From: Planctomycetaceae bacterium | Lineage (GTDB): Bacteria > Planctomycetota > Planctomycetia > Pirellulales > Pirellulaceae | Direction: 5' to 3' | DNA length: 38,145 nt | Assembly: GCA_021298315.1 (NCBI GenBank) | Contig: JAJTFC010000054.1 | Coordinates: 1 to 38,145 of the forward strand | In this document: positions 16,327-25,197 of the stretch, in pieces | How positions within the stretch are numbered: position 1 is the stretch's first letter | Layout: every line of letters starts with the position of its first letter | Notes under the pieces: model-generated | What the model was told of the DNA's origin: nothing | Database searches by the model: none | The model's input: only the letters and a program-made list of their open reading frames with translations | Program-made: the position numbers and the translations under genes

Positions 16327-18041
16327 GAATCACATCCATACCCCGATACTATCGGAACCTCAAACGCTGGCGCGAGATCATCTCGATCCTGCGCCGTTAT
16401 GGGTTAGCCGACTGGCTCTCTCGATTGCCCTTGGATAGTATCCGCGATTGGATGAAGGATGACCAAGGTGTTCCGCTATCGAGCTACTCGCGCGAAGCTC
16501 GCGTGAGGATGGCACTTACAGAACTCGGACCGACGTTTATCAAACTTGGCCAAGTCCTCTCGCTTCGCCCCGACCTTGTCGGAAGCGCCCAAGCTGGGGA
16601 ATTGCAATTGCTCCAATCGAACGTTCCTGCAGATCCCCCTGAAGCCGTCGAAAGGACGATTCAGACAGAACTCAAAGGATCCATTCGAGAGCTTTTCGCG
16701 GAATTTGAAACTATCGCGATGGCCTCAGCCTCCATTGGCCAAGCCCACTCGGCAATACTCGCCGACAGCACGCCAGTGGTTGTCAAAGTGCAGCATGAGA
16801 ATATCCGAGCCAAGATCCACGAGGATCTCGAAGTTCTTGCGGGTCTCGCAAGCTTGGCCGAACGCATCCCAGAACTTGCCGTCTGGCGGCCCAGGGAAAT
16901 CGTCAGTCAATTATCGAGATCTCTCAAAAGGGAATTGAGTTTCACGCAGGAACAAGCCAACTTGATCATGTTTCAAGAGGCCTTTGGCCGACAGCCAGGA
17001 ATCCGGATCCCTAAAGCCCATCCGAGCCACTCAAGTGCTCGGGTATTGACCATGAGCTTGCTTACCGGTGAATCGATCAATGAGGTGAGCAATCCAGGCA
17101 AGTATTCCGATCAGTATCGAGAGCAATTAGCTAGGAAGATCGCGGATCTGTATGTCGAGATGATCTTCGTTAAAGGGCTGTATCATGCCGACCCTCATCC
17201 TGGCAATATCTTGATCGATGCCGACGGAACCCTTGGGCTCCTGGACTTTGGTATGGTCGGCCGCATCGATGATACCCTCCGTGACAACATTGAGGAAATG
17301 CTCTGGGCTCTTTCGCTCAAGGACTCCGCGCTGCTGACTGCTATTGTCAAAAGGGTGGGCAAAGTCCCGCAGAATATCGATGACTCTCTGCTTTCGAACG
17401 ATATCACAGACCTGATCGCTACCTATGGCAATCAACCGATCGAGAAGATCGATCTGGCCACTGCTCTCAACGATGCAACCGATATCCTGCACCGTCACCG
17501 TATCGTCCTGCCCGGCCAGATGGGAATGCTGATCAAGACTCTGGTGACCCTCCAGGGAACCATCAGCCAAACCAGCCCAAAGTTTAGTTTGCTTGAAGCC
17601 ATCGAGCCGATGTTCAAAAAACTCTGGCGCAACCGATTATCCCCTTGGCGACAAGCTCGCAGGATGCGAAGGCTCTACATCGAAGTCGAATCGCTTGTGG
17701 AAAAACTACCGAGCCAAATCAGCTCGCTTATGGAGCTGGTTCAAAGCGGCAAACTCGATGTCCATCTTTCCCACCGAGGACTCAACCCATCGATCAACCG
17801 CCTCGTCTTGGGACTACTGACAAGCTCTTTACTGCTGGGCTCATCCATACTCATGGCCTCCGAGGTGCCGCCGCTGTTATTTACCCAAGGCGGACCGATG
17901 GGACTAAAAGATCTTTCTCTCATAGGACTCGGTGGTTTTGTCCTGAGCTTAATTGTGACGATCCGAATCCTTTTGGCGATCAATCGCTCAGGCCACTTGG
18001 ATCCCCACGGAGAATCTGAGGATCATCACCCGTTTATCTAA
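16323..18041 (+). CDS. ubiB: ABC1/UbiB family atypical kinase, membrane-anchored
   Basis: UbiB/AarF/COQ8 proteins are atypical kinases or ATPases that support quinone biosynthesis at the membrane. In 572 aa this one has MALTELGPTFIKLGQVLSLR (the KxGQ helix) near 60-80, the Ala-rich loop MASASIGQAHSAIL, the VVVKVQ lysine, and the catalytic-loop and metal-binding motifs GLYHADPHPGNILI and LLDFGMVGR at about 285-320. Two hydrophobic helices at the C-terminus (LVLGLLTSSLLLGSSILMAS, then LIGLGGFVLSLIVTIRILLA) would anchor it in the membrane. The ATG overlaps the TGA of the PQQ-propeller gene in ATGA, so translation is probably coupled. Family assignment is firm; whether it serves ubiquinone or menaquinone cannot be told here. 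Confidence 0.9.
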   Translation: MRITSIPRYYRNLKRWREIISILRRYGLADWLSRLPLDSIRDWMKDDQGVPLSSYSREARVRMALTELGPTFIKLGQVLSLRPDLVGSAQAGELQLLQSNVPADPPEAVERTIQTELKGSIRELFAEFETIAMASASIGQAHSAILADSTPVVVKVQHENIRAKIHEDLEVLAGLASLAERIPELAVWRPREIVSQLSRSLKRELSFTQEQANLIMFQEAFGRQPGIRIPKAHPSHSSARVLTMSLLTGESINEVSNPGKYSDQYREQLARKIADLYVEMIFVKGLYHADPHPGNILIDADGTLGLLDFGMVGRIDDTLRDNIEEMLWALSLKDSALLTAIVKRVGKVPQNIDDSLLSNDITDLIATYGNQPIEKIDLATALNDATDILHRHRIVLPGQMGMLIKTLVTLQGTISQTSPKFSLLEAIEPMFKKLWRNRLSPWRQARRMRRLYIEVESLVEKLPSQISSLMELVQSGKLDVHLSHRGLNPSINRLVLGLLTSSLLLGSSILMASEVPPLLFTQGGPMGLKDLSLIGLGGFVLSLIVTIRILLAINRSGHLDPHGESEDHHPFI

Positions 18042-18230
18042 AGGCTGTTTCTTTGAACCGCTGATGGACACTGATGAACGCTAATGCAGCGCGTAGGGTA
18101 CGTGAAGCGGTTGCGCGCGATCGGAATTTTTATTGATTCCGGACACAGTCGCTATGCATGGATCGCACCAAGAACAACCACCAACCGCGGAACGTACCAT
18201 CAAGCGCGTAGGGCTGTTTGGCTGTTTTAC

Positions 18231-18258
18231 TGAAGCCTGAAGCCTGAAGCCTGAAGCC
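18231..18258. repeat. 7-bp tandem repeat TGAAGCC, four perfect units
   Basis: TGAAGCC occurs four times in a row without change. It lies between the two long copies of the dispersed repeat and directly before a C/G-rich hairpin. A simple repeat of this sort varies in copy number through slippage. Confidence 0.9.
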
Positions 18259-18266
18259 GCTTGGCC

Positions 18267-18304
18267 CCCTTTCGCCCCCAGGGCTTTGGCTGGGGGAGAA
18301 AGGG
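18267..18304. repeat. C/G-rich hairpin repeat element
   Basis: CCCCCAG (18275-18281) pairs with CTGGGGG (18290-18296) around the loop GGCTTTGG. After one mismatch the stem continues with CCCTTTC against GAAAGGG (18267-18273 with 18298-18304). The long stem and its place among other repeats suggest a REP-like palindromic element rather than a terminator, as no T-run follows. Confidence 0.7.
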
Positions 18305-18421
18305 CGGGGGGATAGAGGGGGTAAGACCGCGCGTAAGGCTGTTTTTTCAACCGCTGATGGACACTGATATTCGCTTTGCAGAAAATCCGACCACTGATGA
18401 ACACTGATAATCGCTGATGCG

Positions 18422-18718
18422 AAATCCTAGAAGAAGGCGTTGCTGTTTGACGTTAGCCGACTAGCGCCAGCGTCTGGCTTTGAATGTATACGGCACAGCG
18501 CAATCGATCATCTTGATGGGGTAATAATTCGTTACAATTCCGCTATGCAATCCCCATCATCCGAGCACGAGTAAGAAAAAGCTGAGATTTCAACCACGAT
18601 AACACCTGAAGAACCGCCAGCGGAAGTGGTATAACACTTCTGCCATGCGTAACGGAAACACCATCCTTTTCCAAAAATGGCAAGAAAGCAATCAATGTCA
18701 CTCTGTGGGACTAGGTCG
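18422..18718. other. Gap rich in small inverted repeats, no gene seen
   Basis: No convincing reading frame. TGATGGGG (18514-18521) and CCCCATCA (18552-18559) form an 8-bp inverted repeat around 30 nt that include TTACAATT, and GAAGTG/CACTTC (18623-18640) flank GTATAA. Either could be a regulatory site for the kinase gene downstream, but there is nothing to choose between that and chance. Confidence 0.4.
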
Positions 18719-18832
18719 ATGAACACCGTGCTTCTGGTAAAACGCGATTTGAAGCTTGCTCAGGTTGTGAAAGCGACGGACGCCAATGCAGCGGTTAAGC
18801 GAGATTCCGATGTGTTGGCTCTGACATCATGA
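18719..18832 (+). pseudogene. Probable remnant of an RstA-like response regulator, 37 codons
   Basis: The frame from ATG 18719 gives MNTVLLVKRDLKLAQVVKAT followed by DANAAVKRDSDVLALTS, then TGA. The first half matches the start of OmpR-type receivers (MNT-hydrophobic-V-x-D-D-x-x-L), except that the acidic pair is KR-D. The second half resembles the D-G-x-A-A...DVLxLD segment that lies further on in a receiver. A receiver with two internal deletions would give this. Its TGA overlaps the ATG of the kinase gene as ATGA, the coupling normally seen between regulator and kinase. I infer a shrunken regulator gene that keeps its junction. It could also be a short leader peptide. Confidence 0.35.
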
Positions 18833-20454
18833 TACGACTATTCATTAAGTTTGCTGCGATCGTCGTATTGGTCTTTCTGGCTGGCCGATGGACCTTTTAC
18901 CGATTGCTCGAGGGCCAGGTCTTCAGCGATCGACAGCGTGTTGTTGCTGGCTTATCCGAGGTGCACCTCGGAGGCATGCGGCTGATCGCTGCGGAACTTG
19001 CGACTGTGGATCCACAGCAGCGGAAAGACGACTTGGGCGCGATGCAAAAAGATTTGATGTCTCCTCTGGAAATCAGATCATCAAGAGAGCTAAACGCTCA
19101 AGAGCGATGGCAATTGGATCAACGCAATGGCTTCGTATGTTTGTATCGCGATGAAATCATCGATTACCTGGGCGTCCGCATCGACTCAGAAAGTTATTTG
19201 CGTCTGGGCCCGATCGCAGAAAAAACCAATGGGTTCATTGAGGACGAAACTGTCGGATGGCTTCGGATGCTCTCTGGTAAGATCGCTTTGACAAACGACC
19301 CTGATGCACTTCTTGAGAGGTTTTCTTCGGAGTTTGGGGTGCAATCGCGATTGCTCAAAAGGGATTCGATCCCTTTGGAAGCGCAGCAGCGACTCGCCAT
19401 TAACAGCCCCACTTTGTTCTATGATTCCTCTGGCGAATACTTCGTTTCCATGCTTTTGCAAGATAGAAACGAGGTATTGAGCGTTGGACCTTTGCTCAAA
19501 GTCAAGAAGTTGGCTGAGCGAACGATGACCAAAGCGATGATCATTTGGTTCTTGATCGTTCTAGGGGCCGCAGGATGGCTGGTTTATAACGTTTCAAATA
19601 AATTTCGAAGCATCGAGCTTGCAGCGAAAAAGATCGCCCAAGGTAACTTTGGGGCCCGTGTCGATGAATCGAATGCAGGAGAATCTAAAATTCTCGCCAG
19701 TGCGTTCAATGCCATGGCTATTAAAACTGAAAATTCGATCCGTTCCAAAAAGGAACTGCTCCAAGCGATCTCTCACGAGTTGCGAACCCCATTGTCGCGT
19801 ATCCGATTTGCTGTGGAATTATTGAATACCTCTAAAGATCCCGAGCTTAAAGAATCAAGGATGTCGGTCGTTCGCCAATCAATTGACAACCTTGATGAGA
19901 TCGTCGAAGAAGTCCTCGCATACGTGCAAAATGAGGACGACTCACCTGCGAAGAAACTCGAATGGATCGAAATCCAACCCGGGCTCATCCCCATGCTCAA
20001 GTTATTTGAGGTGGAATACCCACACTTGAAGTTCGAATGGGTTTATCCCGGCCCGATCGTTTGCACAGATCTCTACGCGGATAGAACCATCTTTCATCGC
20101 GTCCTAAGAAACCTGCTTTCCAACGCGGTTCGTTATGCCAAGACGACGGTTCGGATCCATGTTTTCCAATCCGAGCAGCAAAACGTCTGTGTCCAGATCG
20201 AGGACGATGGACCAGGAATACCCGAGCAGCATAGAAACGAAATCCTGAAACCATTTTTTCGATTGGAAACCGAATCTCCCCGCGAATCGGCTGTCGCCTA
20301 CACCGGCTTAGGTCTCGGTCTTGCAATCGTCGATCGATCGCTCAAGCAGCATGGAGGGACCGTCAGTATCCAACGAGGAACACTTGGTGGTTGCCTGATC
20401 TCCACCAGTTGGCCGCTACCTGTCGAGGAATCCGTCTCTAATGATTCCGCATGA
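18829..20454 (+). CDS. RstB-like sensor histidine kinase
   Basis: 541-aa membrane kinase. TM1 is at about 5-20 (FIKFAAIVVLVFLAG), a periplasmic sensing region of about 200 residues follows, and TM2 is at about 237-256 (MIIWFLIVLGAAGWLVYNVS). Then come a HAMP domain (SIELAAKKIAQGNFGARVDE), a dimerisation/phosphoacceptor helix ISHELRTPLSRIRFAVELL with His316, and a HATPase domain with the N box LLRNLLSNAVRYA-type motif (VLRNLLSNAVRYAKT), DDGPGIPEQHR and GLGLGLAIVDRSLKQHGG. The overall layout and the C-terminus (GGCLISTSWPLP) resemble RstB of enterobacteria. No intact response regulator is next to it; only a short receiver-like frame precedes it. The ligand is unknown. It is convergent with rsgA. 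Confidence 0.9.
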   Translation: MIRLFIKFAAIVVLVFLAGRWTFYRLLEGQVFSDRQRVVAGLSEVHLGGMRLIAAELATVDPQQRKDDLGAMQKDLMSPLEIRSSRELNAQERWQLDQRNGFVCLYRDEIIDYLGVRIDSESYLRLGPIAEKTNGFIEDETVGWLRMLSGKIALTNDPDALLERFSSEFGVQSRLLKRDSIPLEAQQRLAINSPTLFYDSSGEYFVSMLLQDRNEVLSVGPLLKVKKLAERTMTKAMIIWFLIVLGAAGWLVYNVSNKFRSIELAAKKIAQGNFGARVDESNAGESKILASAFNAMAIKTENSIRSKKELLQAISHELRTPLSRIRFAVELLNTSKDPELKESRMSVVRQSIDNLDEIVEEVLAYVQNEDDSPAKKLEWIEIQPGLIPMLKLFEVEYPHLKFEWVYPGPIVCTDLYADRTIFHRVLRNLLSNAVRYAKTTVRIHVFQSEQQNVCVQIEDDGPGIPEQHRNEILKPFFRLETESPRESAVAYTGLGLGLAIVDRSLKQHGGTVSIQRGTLGGCLISTSWPLPVEESVSNDSA

Positions 20455-20502
20455 AGTGGGGCTTTGTCTGAGGGTACCCAGGTCTAAAGCCTGAATTGCC
20501 AA

Positions 20503-21684
20503 TTACTCAAGCTCTTCATGCCAAGGCGTATCGTCGGCATCGTCGGACGCAAATGCAGGTGCATCGAGGATCTGAAGATAACTTTCGTAACGCCTTGGAT
20601 CTAGCCTGCCATCTGCCACGGCGTCTTTGACTGCACAGGTGTCTTCGTGGTGATGAGAACAGTCTGGGTAACGGCAGTGCGATGCAAACGGCCTTAGATC
20701 GCGAAAGAGTCCTGTAAGCTCTGCCGGTACGATATCCCAAAGTTGAAACTGGCGAATGCCAGGAGTGTCGATGATCGAAGTCTCCGCATCGATTCGAAAC
20801 CACTCGGCTGTCGTCGTCGTATGCTTGCCCTTTTGATTCTCCAGGCTCACTGCCTGCACACGCTGCGAGAGCCCTGGGATGAGACAATTCAAAAGGCTCG
20901 ATTTGCCGACACCGCTTTGGCCGATGACCGCACTGGATCGACCACGGATCCAGGCATCCAAGTGCTCGATACCCCAGCCTTGCATGGCGCTGAGCATAAA
21001 AACTCGGTACCCCATCTGAGCGTAAGAGCCGATGAGCGGCTGTAGCTTTTCCGGAGCGATCAAATCGCATTTGTTGATGCATATCCCCGCCTCAATCCCA
21101 TTTTGCTCGGCGGTTGCCAAGATCCGGTCGATTAGATTCGGTTTGATCGATGGCTCAGCAGCGCTGGTTACGACCATGATCTGGTCGATATTCGATGCGA
21201 TCACGTGTCGACGATTCTTGCTGGTCCGACACAATTCCGAATTGCGAGGTTCAATTCTTACAATCCACCCCTGGTTGCCTGCGTGGGGCTCGACCCGAAC
21301 AGAATCACCGGTGACGACCACATGCCTTTGTGTGGTGGATAGGTTTTTGAGCACTCGCCGGACGGCACACCGCAGCAGGCTGCCGTCGGAAAGCTCGACG
21401 ATCGATTCAAGCCCGTGGACACGGATGACTCGTCCTGCGATGGTCGACTCGGAGGCTTCCATCTGAATCGATTGCATGCCATCGCGATGCTCTGGATCGA
21501 TCAGATCGGCCTTGACGGTCCGATGCCGCGTCAGATCTCCCTTGCCTGAAATGCGTTGGGAGTTTTGTGTGTCAATGTCGTCTTGTGAGTTGGCGTATTT
21601 TTCGGTCAGTCCTCGTTCTCGCCGCTGACCTTGATGCCCTTTGCGAAATTCGATCCTGGTCTTCTTGGACTTTTTCTTGGACAT
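20503..21684 (-). CDS. rsgA: Ribosome small subunit-dependent GTPase RsgA
   Basis: Checks late 30S maturation and frees RbfA by GTP hydrolysis. The 393-aa product has the circularly permuted G-domain order: NKCD (CINKCDLIAPEKLQPLIGSY, G4), then Walker A GQSGVGKSSLLNCL, then DTPGIRQFQLWD (G3). The OB domain comes first (IAGRVIRVHGLESIVELSDG). The C-terminal zinc knuckle is CRYPDCSHHHEDTCAVKDAV. The N-terminus carries a basic, disordered stretch of about 80 residues (MSKKKSKKTRIEFRKGHQGQ), longer than in E. coli. The gene starts 5 bp after the ftsH stop, so the two form one unit. Confidence 0.95.
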   Translation of the reverse strand: MSKKKSKKTRIEFRKGHQGQRRERGLTEKYANSQDDIDTQNSQRISGKGDLTRHRTVKADLIDPEHRDGMQSIQMEASESTIAGRVIRVHGLESIVELSDGSLLRCAVRRVLKNLSTTQRHVVVTGDSVRVEPHAGNQGWIVRIEPRNSELCRTSKNRRHVIASNIDQIMVVTSAAEPSIKPNLIDRILATAEQNGIEAGICINKCDLIAPEKLQPLIGSYAQMGYRVFMLSAMQGWGIEHLDAWIRGRSSAVIGQSGVGKSSLLNCLIPGLSQRVQAVSLENQKGKHTTTTAEWFRIDAETSIIDTPGIRQFQLWDIVPAELTGLFRDLRPFASHCRYPDCSHHHEDTCAVKDAVADGRLDPRRYESYLQILDAPAFASDDADDTPWHEELE

Positions 21685-21689
21685 GACGA

Positions 21690-23741
21690 TTACTGATCCG
21701 AAACGACCGATGCGGTCGAGTCGCTGAGTTGAGTTTCTTCTAAAGAAACTTCGGGCCTGTGGACGCTAGGCCCAATAAGTTCTCGAATCTCTTTTTCATC
21801 GAGCTCTTCGCGAGAGACCAGTGCATCTTTGAGTTGTTCGAGCGCATCGCGATGCTTCTGAAGAAGTTCAAGTGCGGCTTTGTCGGCGATTCTAAGCGTT
21901 TCTCCGATTTCTCCATCGATGATTTCTTGGGTCTTTTCACTGAACTGACGTTGCTGATGCATCTCTCGACCAAGGAACGGATCGCTATCAGAAAGCTTGA
22001 AGGAAACCGGGCCAAGTTTATGACTCATCCCCCAATGGGAAATCATCCGACGGGCCAACGTGGTGGCTCGCTCAAGATCGTTTTCAGCTCCAACGCTTGT
22101 CTCTGCGTAAATGATCTGCTCGGCGGCCCGACCTGCCAAGAGCACAATCAACTGGTCTTTGACCTCGGATTCAGACATGTTCATGCGGTCCTCCGAGGGG
22201 AGGATTTGGGTGCTCCCTAGAGACTGACCGCGAGGGATCACCGTCACCTTATGAACCCTTTGTGCACCCGTGAGGAACCAAGCCGCTAGGGTGTGCCCAG
22301 CCTCATGATAAGCCGTCTTGGCCTTCTCGGCAGGAGCCATGACTTCTTCTCGTTTGGCACCCATGAGCACCTTGTCTCTGGCGTAATCGAAGTCGGACAT
22401 GTAGACCCTCTTTTTGTCCTGACGCGCCGCCCATAATGCGGCCTCATTGACGATATTGCGAAGATCTGCACCCGTAAGGCCCACGGTGGCCTCGGCCAAG
22501 CGTTTCAAATCCACATCGGTGTCTAAAGGCACATCTCGGACATGAACTTTTAAGATCTCCTCTCGACCCTTGAGCGTCGGCCTTCCGACAGTGATATGAC
22601 GATCAAAGCGGCCTGGTCGAAGCAGTGCCGGATCCAGGACGTCGGGACGGTTCGTGGATGCTACGACGATCACCGATTCGGTTGGAGAAAAACCATCCAT
22701 TTCGCTCAGGATCTGATTGAGAGTCTGCTCTCGTTCGTCATGCCCTCCACCGAGCCCGGCGCCACGCTGCCTACCGACCGCATCGATCTCGTCGATGAAG
22801 ATAATTCCAGGTGCATTTTGCTTGGCCGTTGCAAACAAATCCCGCACTCGCGAGGCTCCAACCCCGACGAACATCTGGATGAACTCGCTCCCATTGACCG
22901 AGTAAAAAGCGACCCCCGCTTCGCCCGCAATGGCCCTTGCCAAGAGCGTTTTACCGGTTCCCGGAGGCCCATTGAGCAGCACACCCTTTGGAACTCTCCC
23001 GCCGAGCTTCTGGAATTTCTCGGGTGACTTGAGAAACTCGACAATCTCTTTGAGATCCGCTTTGACCCCCTCTAGACCGGCCACATCCTCAAAGGTGATC
23101 GCTTGGTCGGACGGTTCGAATCGCTTGGCCGTCGAGCGAGTAAAACCATTTAAGAAATTTCCCCCCATCATGTTGTCTCTTGAGCGTCTCATGAGCATGT
23201 AAATGCCCGCGCCTAAGAGGGCCAGCGACGCAAGCGAAAACAACATGTAAAGCGAACTCGAATCCGACGCTGGTACCACATCGTAAACGAAGGTCTGCTT
23301 GCCGTTAGCTTCACCACCTTGGGCCGAAGTGGAAGTGGCAATTCGTATCTCTTCCAATCGCTCGAAAAGATCCTTGCGCACCTCGCCTTCGGCTGGCAAT
23401 GCGACGCGGAAGTTTTCCGATAAACGGGCCACCGAACCATTCGCAGTGGCCTTGGGAGTGATCTTCTGGCCCGATGCATCGTAAGTCACCGGCTGCTCGG
23501 GAGCGACGATAAACGTTCCTTCAGCACCGCTGGGATAAATCGTCAGTCGCTGGATGTTTTCCCTCTGAAGCTGTTCGAGGAAAAAACTATAGTCGATCGG
23601 AGAGCTCTCTTTGGGATTCGGCAGAAATAGCAGCAGCAAACAGGCAAGCAGCAGGATCGCTAGCCACCAAAAATTTCCTCCGCCTCGTCTGGCTTGCACA
23701 AGCGGGGTTGGGGGCGGTACGGCGGGTTTCGTAGTGTTCAT
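21690..23741 (-). CDS. ftsH: ATP-dependent zinc metalloprotease FtsH
   Basis: Membrane-bound AAA+ protease that degrades misassembled membrane proteins and short-lived regulators as a hexamer. In 683 aa: TM1 near 25-45 ([18 protein letters not shown]), an extracytoplasmic domain ([20 protein letters not shown]), TM2 near 170-190 ([20 protein letters not shown]), then the AAA domain with [20 protein letters not shown] (Walker A), [16 protein letters not shown] (Walker B), the SRH region [20 protein letters not shown], and the zinc site [13 protein letters not shown]. The C-terminal helical domain is full length. It is followed at once by rsgA. About 50 bp before the ATG lies a 21-bp palindrome that could be an operator. 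Confidence 0.97.
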   Translation of the reverse strand: MNTTKPAVPPPTPLVQARRGGGNFWWLAILLLACLLLLFLPNPKESSPIDYSFFLEQLQRENIQRLTIYPSGAEGTFIVAPEQPVTYDASGQKITPKATANGSVARLSENFRVALPAEGEVRKDLFERLEEIRIATSTSAQGGEANGKQTFVYDVVPASDSSSLYMLFSLASLALLGAGIYMLMRRSRDNMMGGNFLNGFTRSTAKRFEPSDQAITFEDVAGLEGVKADLKEIVEFLKSPEKFQKLGGRVPKGVLLNGPPGTGKTLLARAIAGEAGVAFYSVNGSEFIQMFVGVGASRVRDLFATAKQNAPGIIFIDEIDAVGRQRGAGLGGGHDEREQTLNQILSEMDGFSPTESVIVVASTNRPDVLDPALLRPGRFDRHITVGRPTLKGREEILKVHVRDVPLDTDVDLKRLAEATVGLTGADLRNIVNEAALWAARQDKKRVYMSDFDYARDKVLMGAKREEVMAPAEKAKTAYHEAGHTLAAWFLTGAQRVHKVTVIPRGQSLGSTQILPSEDRMNMSESEVKDQLIVLLAGRAAEQIIYAETSVGAENDLERATTLARRMISHWGMSHKLGPVSFKLSDSDPFLGREMHQQRQFSEKTQEIIDGEIGETLRIADKAALELLQKHRDALEQLKDALVSREELDEKEIRELIGPSVHRPEVSLEETQLSDSTASVVSDQ

Positions 23742-23789
23742 TACAACAAGCCGTCAGGGATCAAAAAACTGGCCAAGGGCCTCGACAGA

Positions 23790-23810
23790 ACTGTTACAGA
23801 TTGTAACAGT
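23790..23810. promoter_or_regulatory. 21-bp palindrome upstream of ftsH, operator candidate
   Basis: ACTGTTACA and TGTAACAGT are perfect 9-bp inverted arms around the 3-nt centre GAT. The site is 48 bp before the ftsH ATG and 38 bp after the stop of the serine acetyltransferase gene. The arm spacing suits a dimeric regulator. No T-run follows on either strand, so it is not an intrinsic terminator. Confidence 0.5.
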
Positions 23811-23848
23811 CGGCAAGCAAAAGGGGATCTGCAAGAGCCTTCGGTTTC

Positions 23849-24871
23849 CTAGATTTGGTAATTCAAATCCATCAAAGAGTCGTCGATGGTTCCGTTTCGA
23901 ATTCTCACTTTCGGCTTCTCCAATACAACAGTCGTGTGCGGTGCAACACTGGCAGTGACCCATACGCTCGAGCCTATGATGCTGTGATGACCCACCGTCG
24001 TACCCCCCCCAAGGATCGTCGCATTGGCGTAAATCACCACATGATCTTCAATCGTCGGATGACGCTTGGTCCCCCTGACCAACTCCCCGTTCGCATCGGT
24101 CGCAAAACTCAACGCGCCAAGCGTCACACCTTGGTAAATTTTTACGTGATTTCCGATCGAACACGTTTCACCGATGACGACGCCCGTTCCATGATCGATG
24201 AAAAAATATTCGCCGATTCGAGCCCCAGGATGGATATCGATCCCGGTCTGCTTGTGAGCCCATTCACTCATCATCCTTGGGATGAAGGGAACCTTCAGTC
24301 GAACCAACTCGTGAGCGATGCGATAGATCGTCACAGCCTCCAATCCTGGAAAGCAAAACACGATCTCATCTCGGTTGCTAACACTCGGATCCCCCGCGAA
24401 CGCAGCCTCCACGTCCTTCGACAAAACTTGCCGAATAGCCGGGATTTTTTCAAGCAACTGCTTAGAAATAAGCTCGCCTCGAGCCTCGTAATCGGCCATC
24501 TCATTGCACCCCTCGGTGGGCGCATGATTGACTCGATCAGCATGGATCAGCGCCCTGGTGATCTGTTTGGAAAGTTTCGCAAGAAGCGAATCGACCAAAT
24601 TGCCGACATAGTAAGCGACATTCGAAGTATGAAGTCCCTCACGCCTTCGGAAACCAGGATAAAACAGATCCTTGAAATCCTCTAAGATCTCGATGACCAC
24701 CTCGTATTTAGGCAGTGGACAATGACCCAAGTGGTGGATTCGATTGGTCGATCCATAACTGGCCACAATCGCATCGGTCAACCGTGGAACAAACTCTTGC
24801 CGGTCGAAATCAGGAGTCGTTTCAGAGCTCATAGAGTTCATCAAGCTTTCGCGGATATATGGGCTTTTCAT
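23849..24871 (-). CDS. cysE: Serine O-acetyltransferase (CysE/EpsC type)
   Basis: Transfers acetyl from acetyl-CoA to serine, the first step of cysteine synthesis. 340 aa with an N-terminal helical domain (about 20-190) and a left-handed beta helix of hexapeptide repeats: IDIHPGARIGEYFFIDHGTG, VVIGETCSIGNHVKIYQGVT, IEDHVVIYANATILGGGTTV. The catalytic His is in HGTGVVIGET and the second in TKRHPTIEDHV. It is longer than E. coli CysE (273 aa), as is usual for the EpsC form. Methionines at 24841 and 24832 are alternative starts, and none has a clear ribosome site. It lies near sulfite reductase (26075-27763), which fits cysteine synthesis, though they are separate units. Confidence 0.9.
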   Translation of the reverse strand: MKSPYIRESLMNSMSSETTPDFDRQEFVPRLTDAIVASYGSTNRIHHLGHCPLPKYEVVIEILEDFKDLFYPGFRRREGLHTSNVAYYVGNLVDSLLAKLSKQITRALIHADRVNHAPTEGCNEMADYEARGELISKQLLEKIPAIRQVLSKDVEAAFAGDPSVSNRDEIVFCFPGLEAVTIYRIAHELVRLKVPFIPRMMSEWAHKQTGIDIHPGARIGEYFFIDHGTGVVIGETCSIGNHVKIYQGVTLGALSFATDANGELVRGTKRHPTIEDHVVIYANATILGGGTTVGHHSIIGSSVWVTASVAPHTTVVLEKPKVRIRNGTIDDSLMDLNYQI

Positions 24872-25197
24872 TGGGTTTTTGTGGGTTTTCGCGATCCCAA
24901 GGCTTGCCCTAAGTATCGGTTAAACCCCTCCGAAGCATCGATCTATTCTAGCGACTCAAACCCCATGCGACGCTCGACTCATTCCCATCTGCAAAAGATT
25001 CCTTGGGTTTATGCTAGCACTCGATCTAGAGCTAGCATTTGCTGCCTACGCAAAATCTGGTGAGAAGCTTGATTCGACCCCCGAGATTCCCTAACTTACG
25101 CCCCTCTCGCAAGTCGCTCGGCTGAATGGATTCAGCCAACAAGAGCTCCACGAAAGCTTGCGAAACTTGTCACTCATCAAACCAGGAGAACTCTGGA
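24872..25197. other. 325-bp gap between cysE and the C26-like gene, with two inverted repeats
   Basis: No gene. ATGCTAGC (25011-25018) and GCTAGCAT (25031-25038) are 8-bp inverted arms around 12 nt. GGCTGAAT-GG-ATTCAGCC (25120-25137) is an almost perfect 18-bp palindrome 60 bp before the start at 25198. Its centre and short spacer look more like a protein binding site than a hairpin. AGGAGAA at 25184-25190 is the ribosome binding site of that gene. Confidence 0.55.

Larger units (their letters stand above)
18041..18421. repeat. Dispersed direct repeats of about 42 bp with the core CTGATGGACACTGAT
   Basis: One copy at 18041-18082 begins AAGGCTGTTTCTTTGAACCG and one at 18335-18375 begins AAGGCTGTTTTTTCAACCG; both continue CTGATGGACACTGAT and end CGCT. 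A shorter relative at 18389-18421 reads CACTGATGAACACTGATAAT. The phrase GCGCGTAgGGCTGTTT or GCGCGTAAGGCTGTTTT also recurs (18204, 18330). I believe repeats with this core occur in other environmental bacteria, but I cannot say which family they belong to. They occupy the start of the 677-bp gap between the ABC1 kinase gene and the coding region at 18719. Confidence 0.75.

Noticed and set aside
18081..18404. Minus-strand frame of 107 codons in the repeat patch
   Set aside because: It translates the tandem repeat and the hairpin and has no protein-like core.
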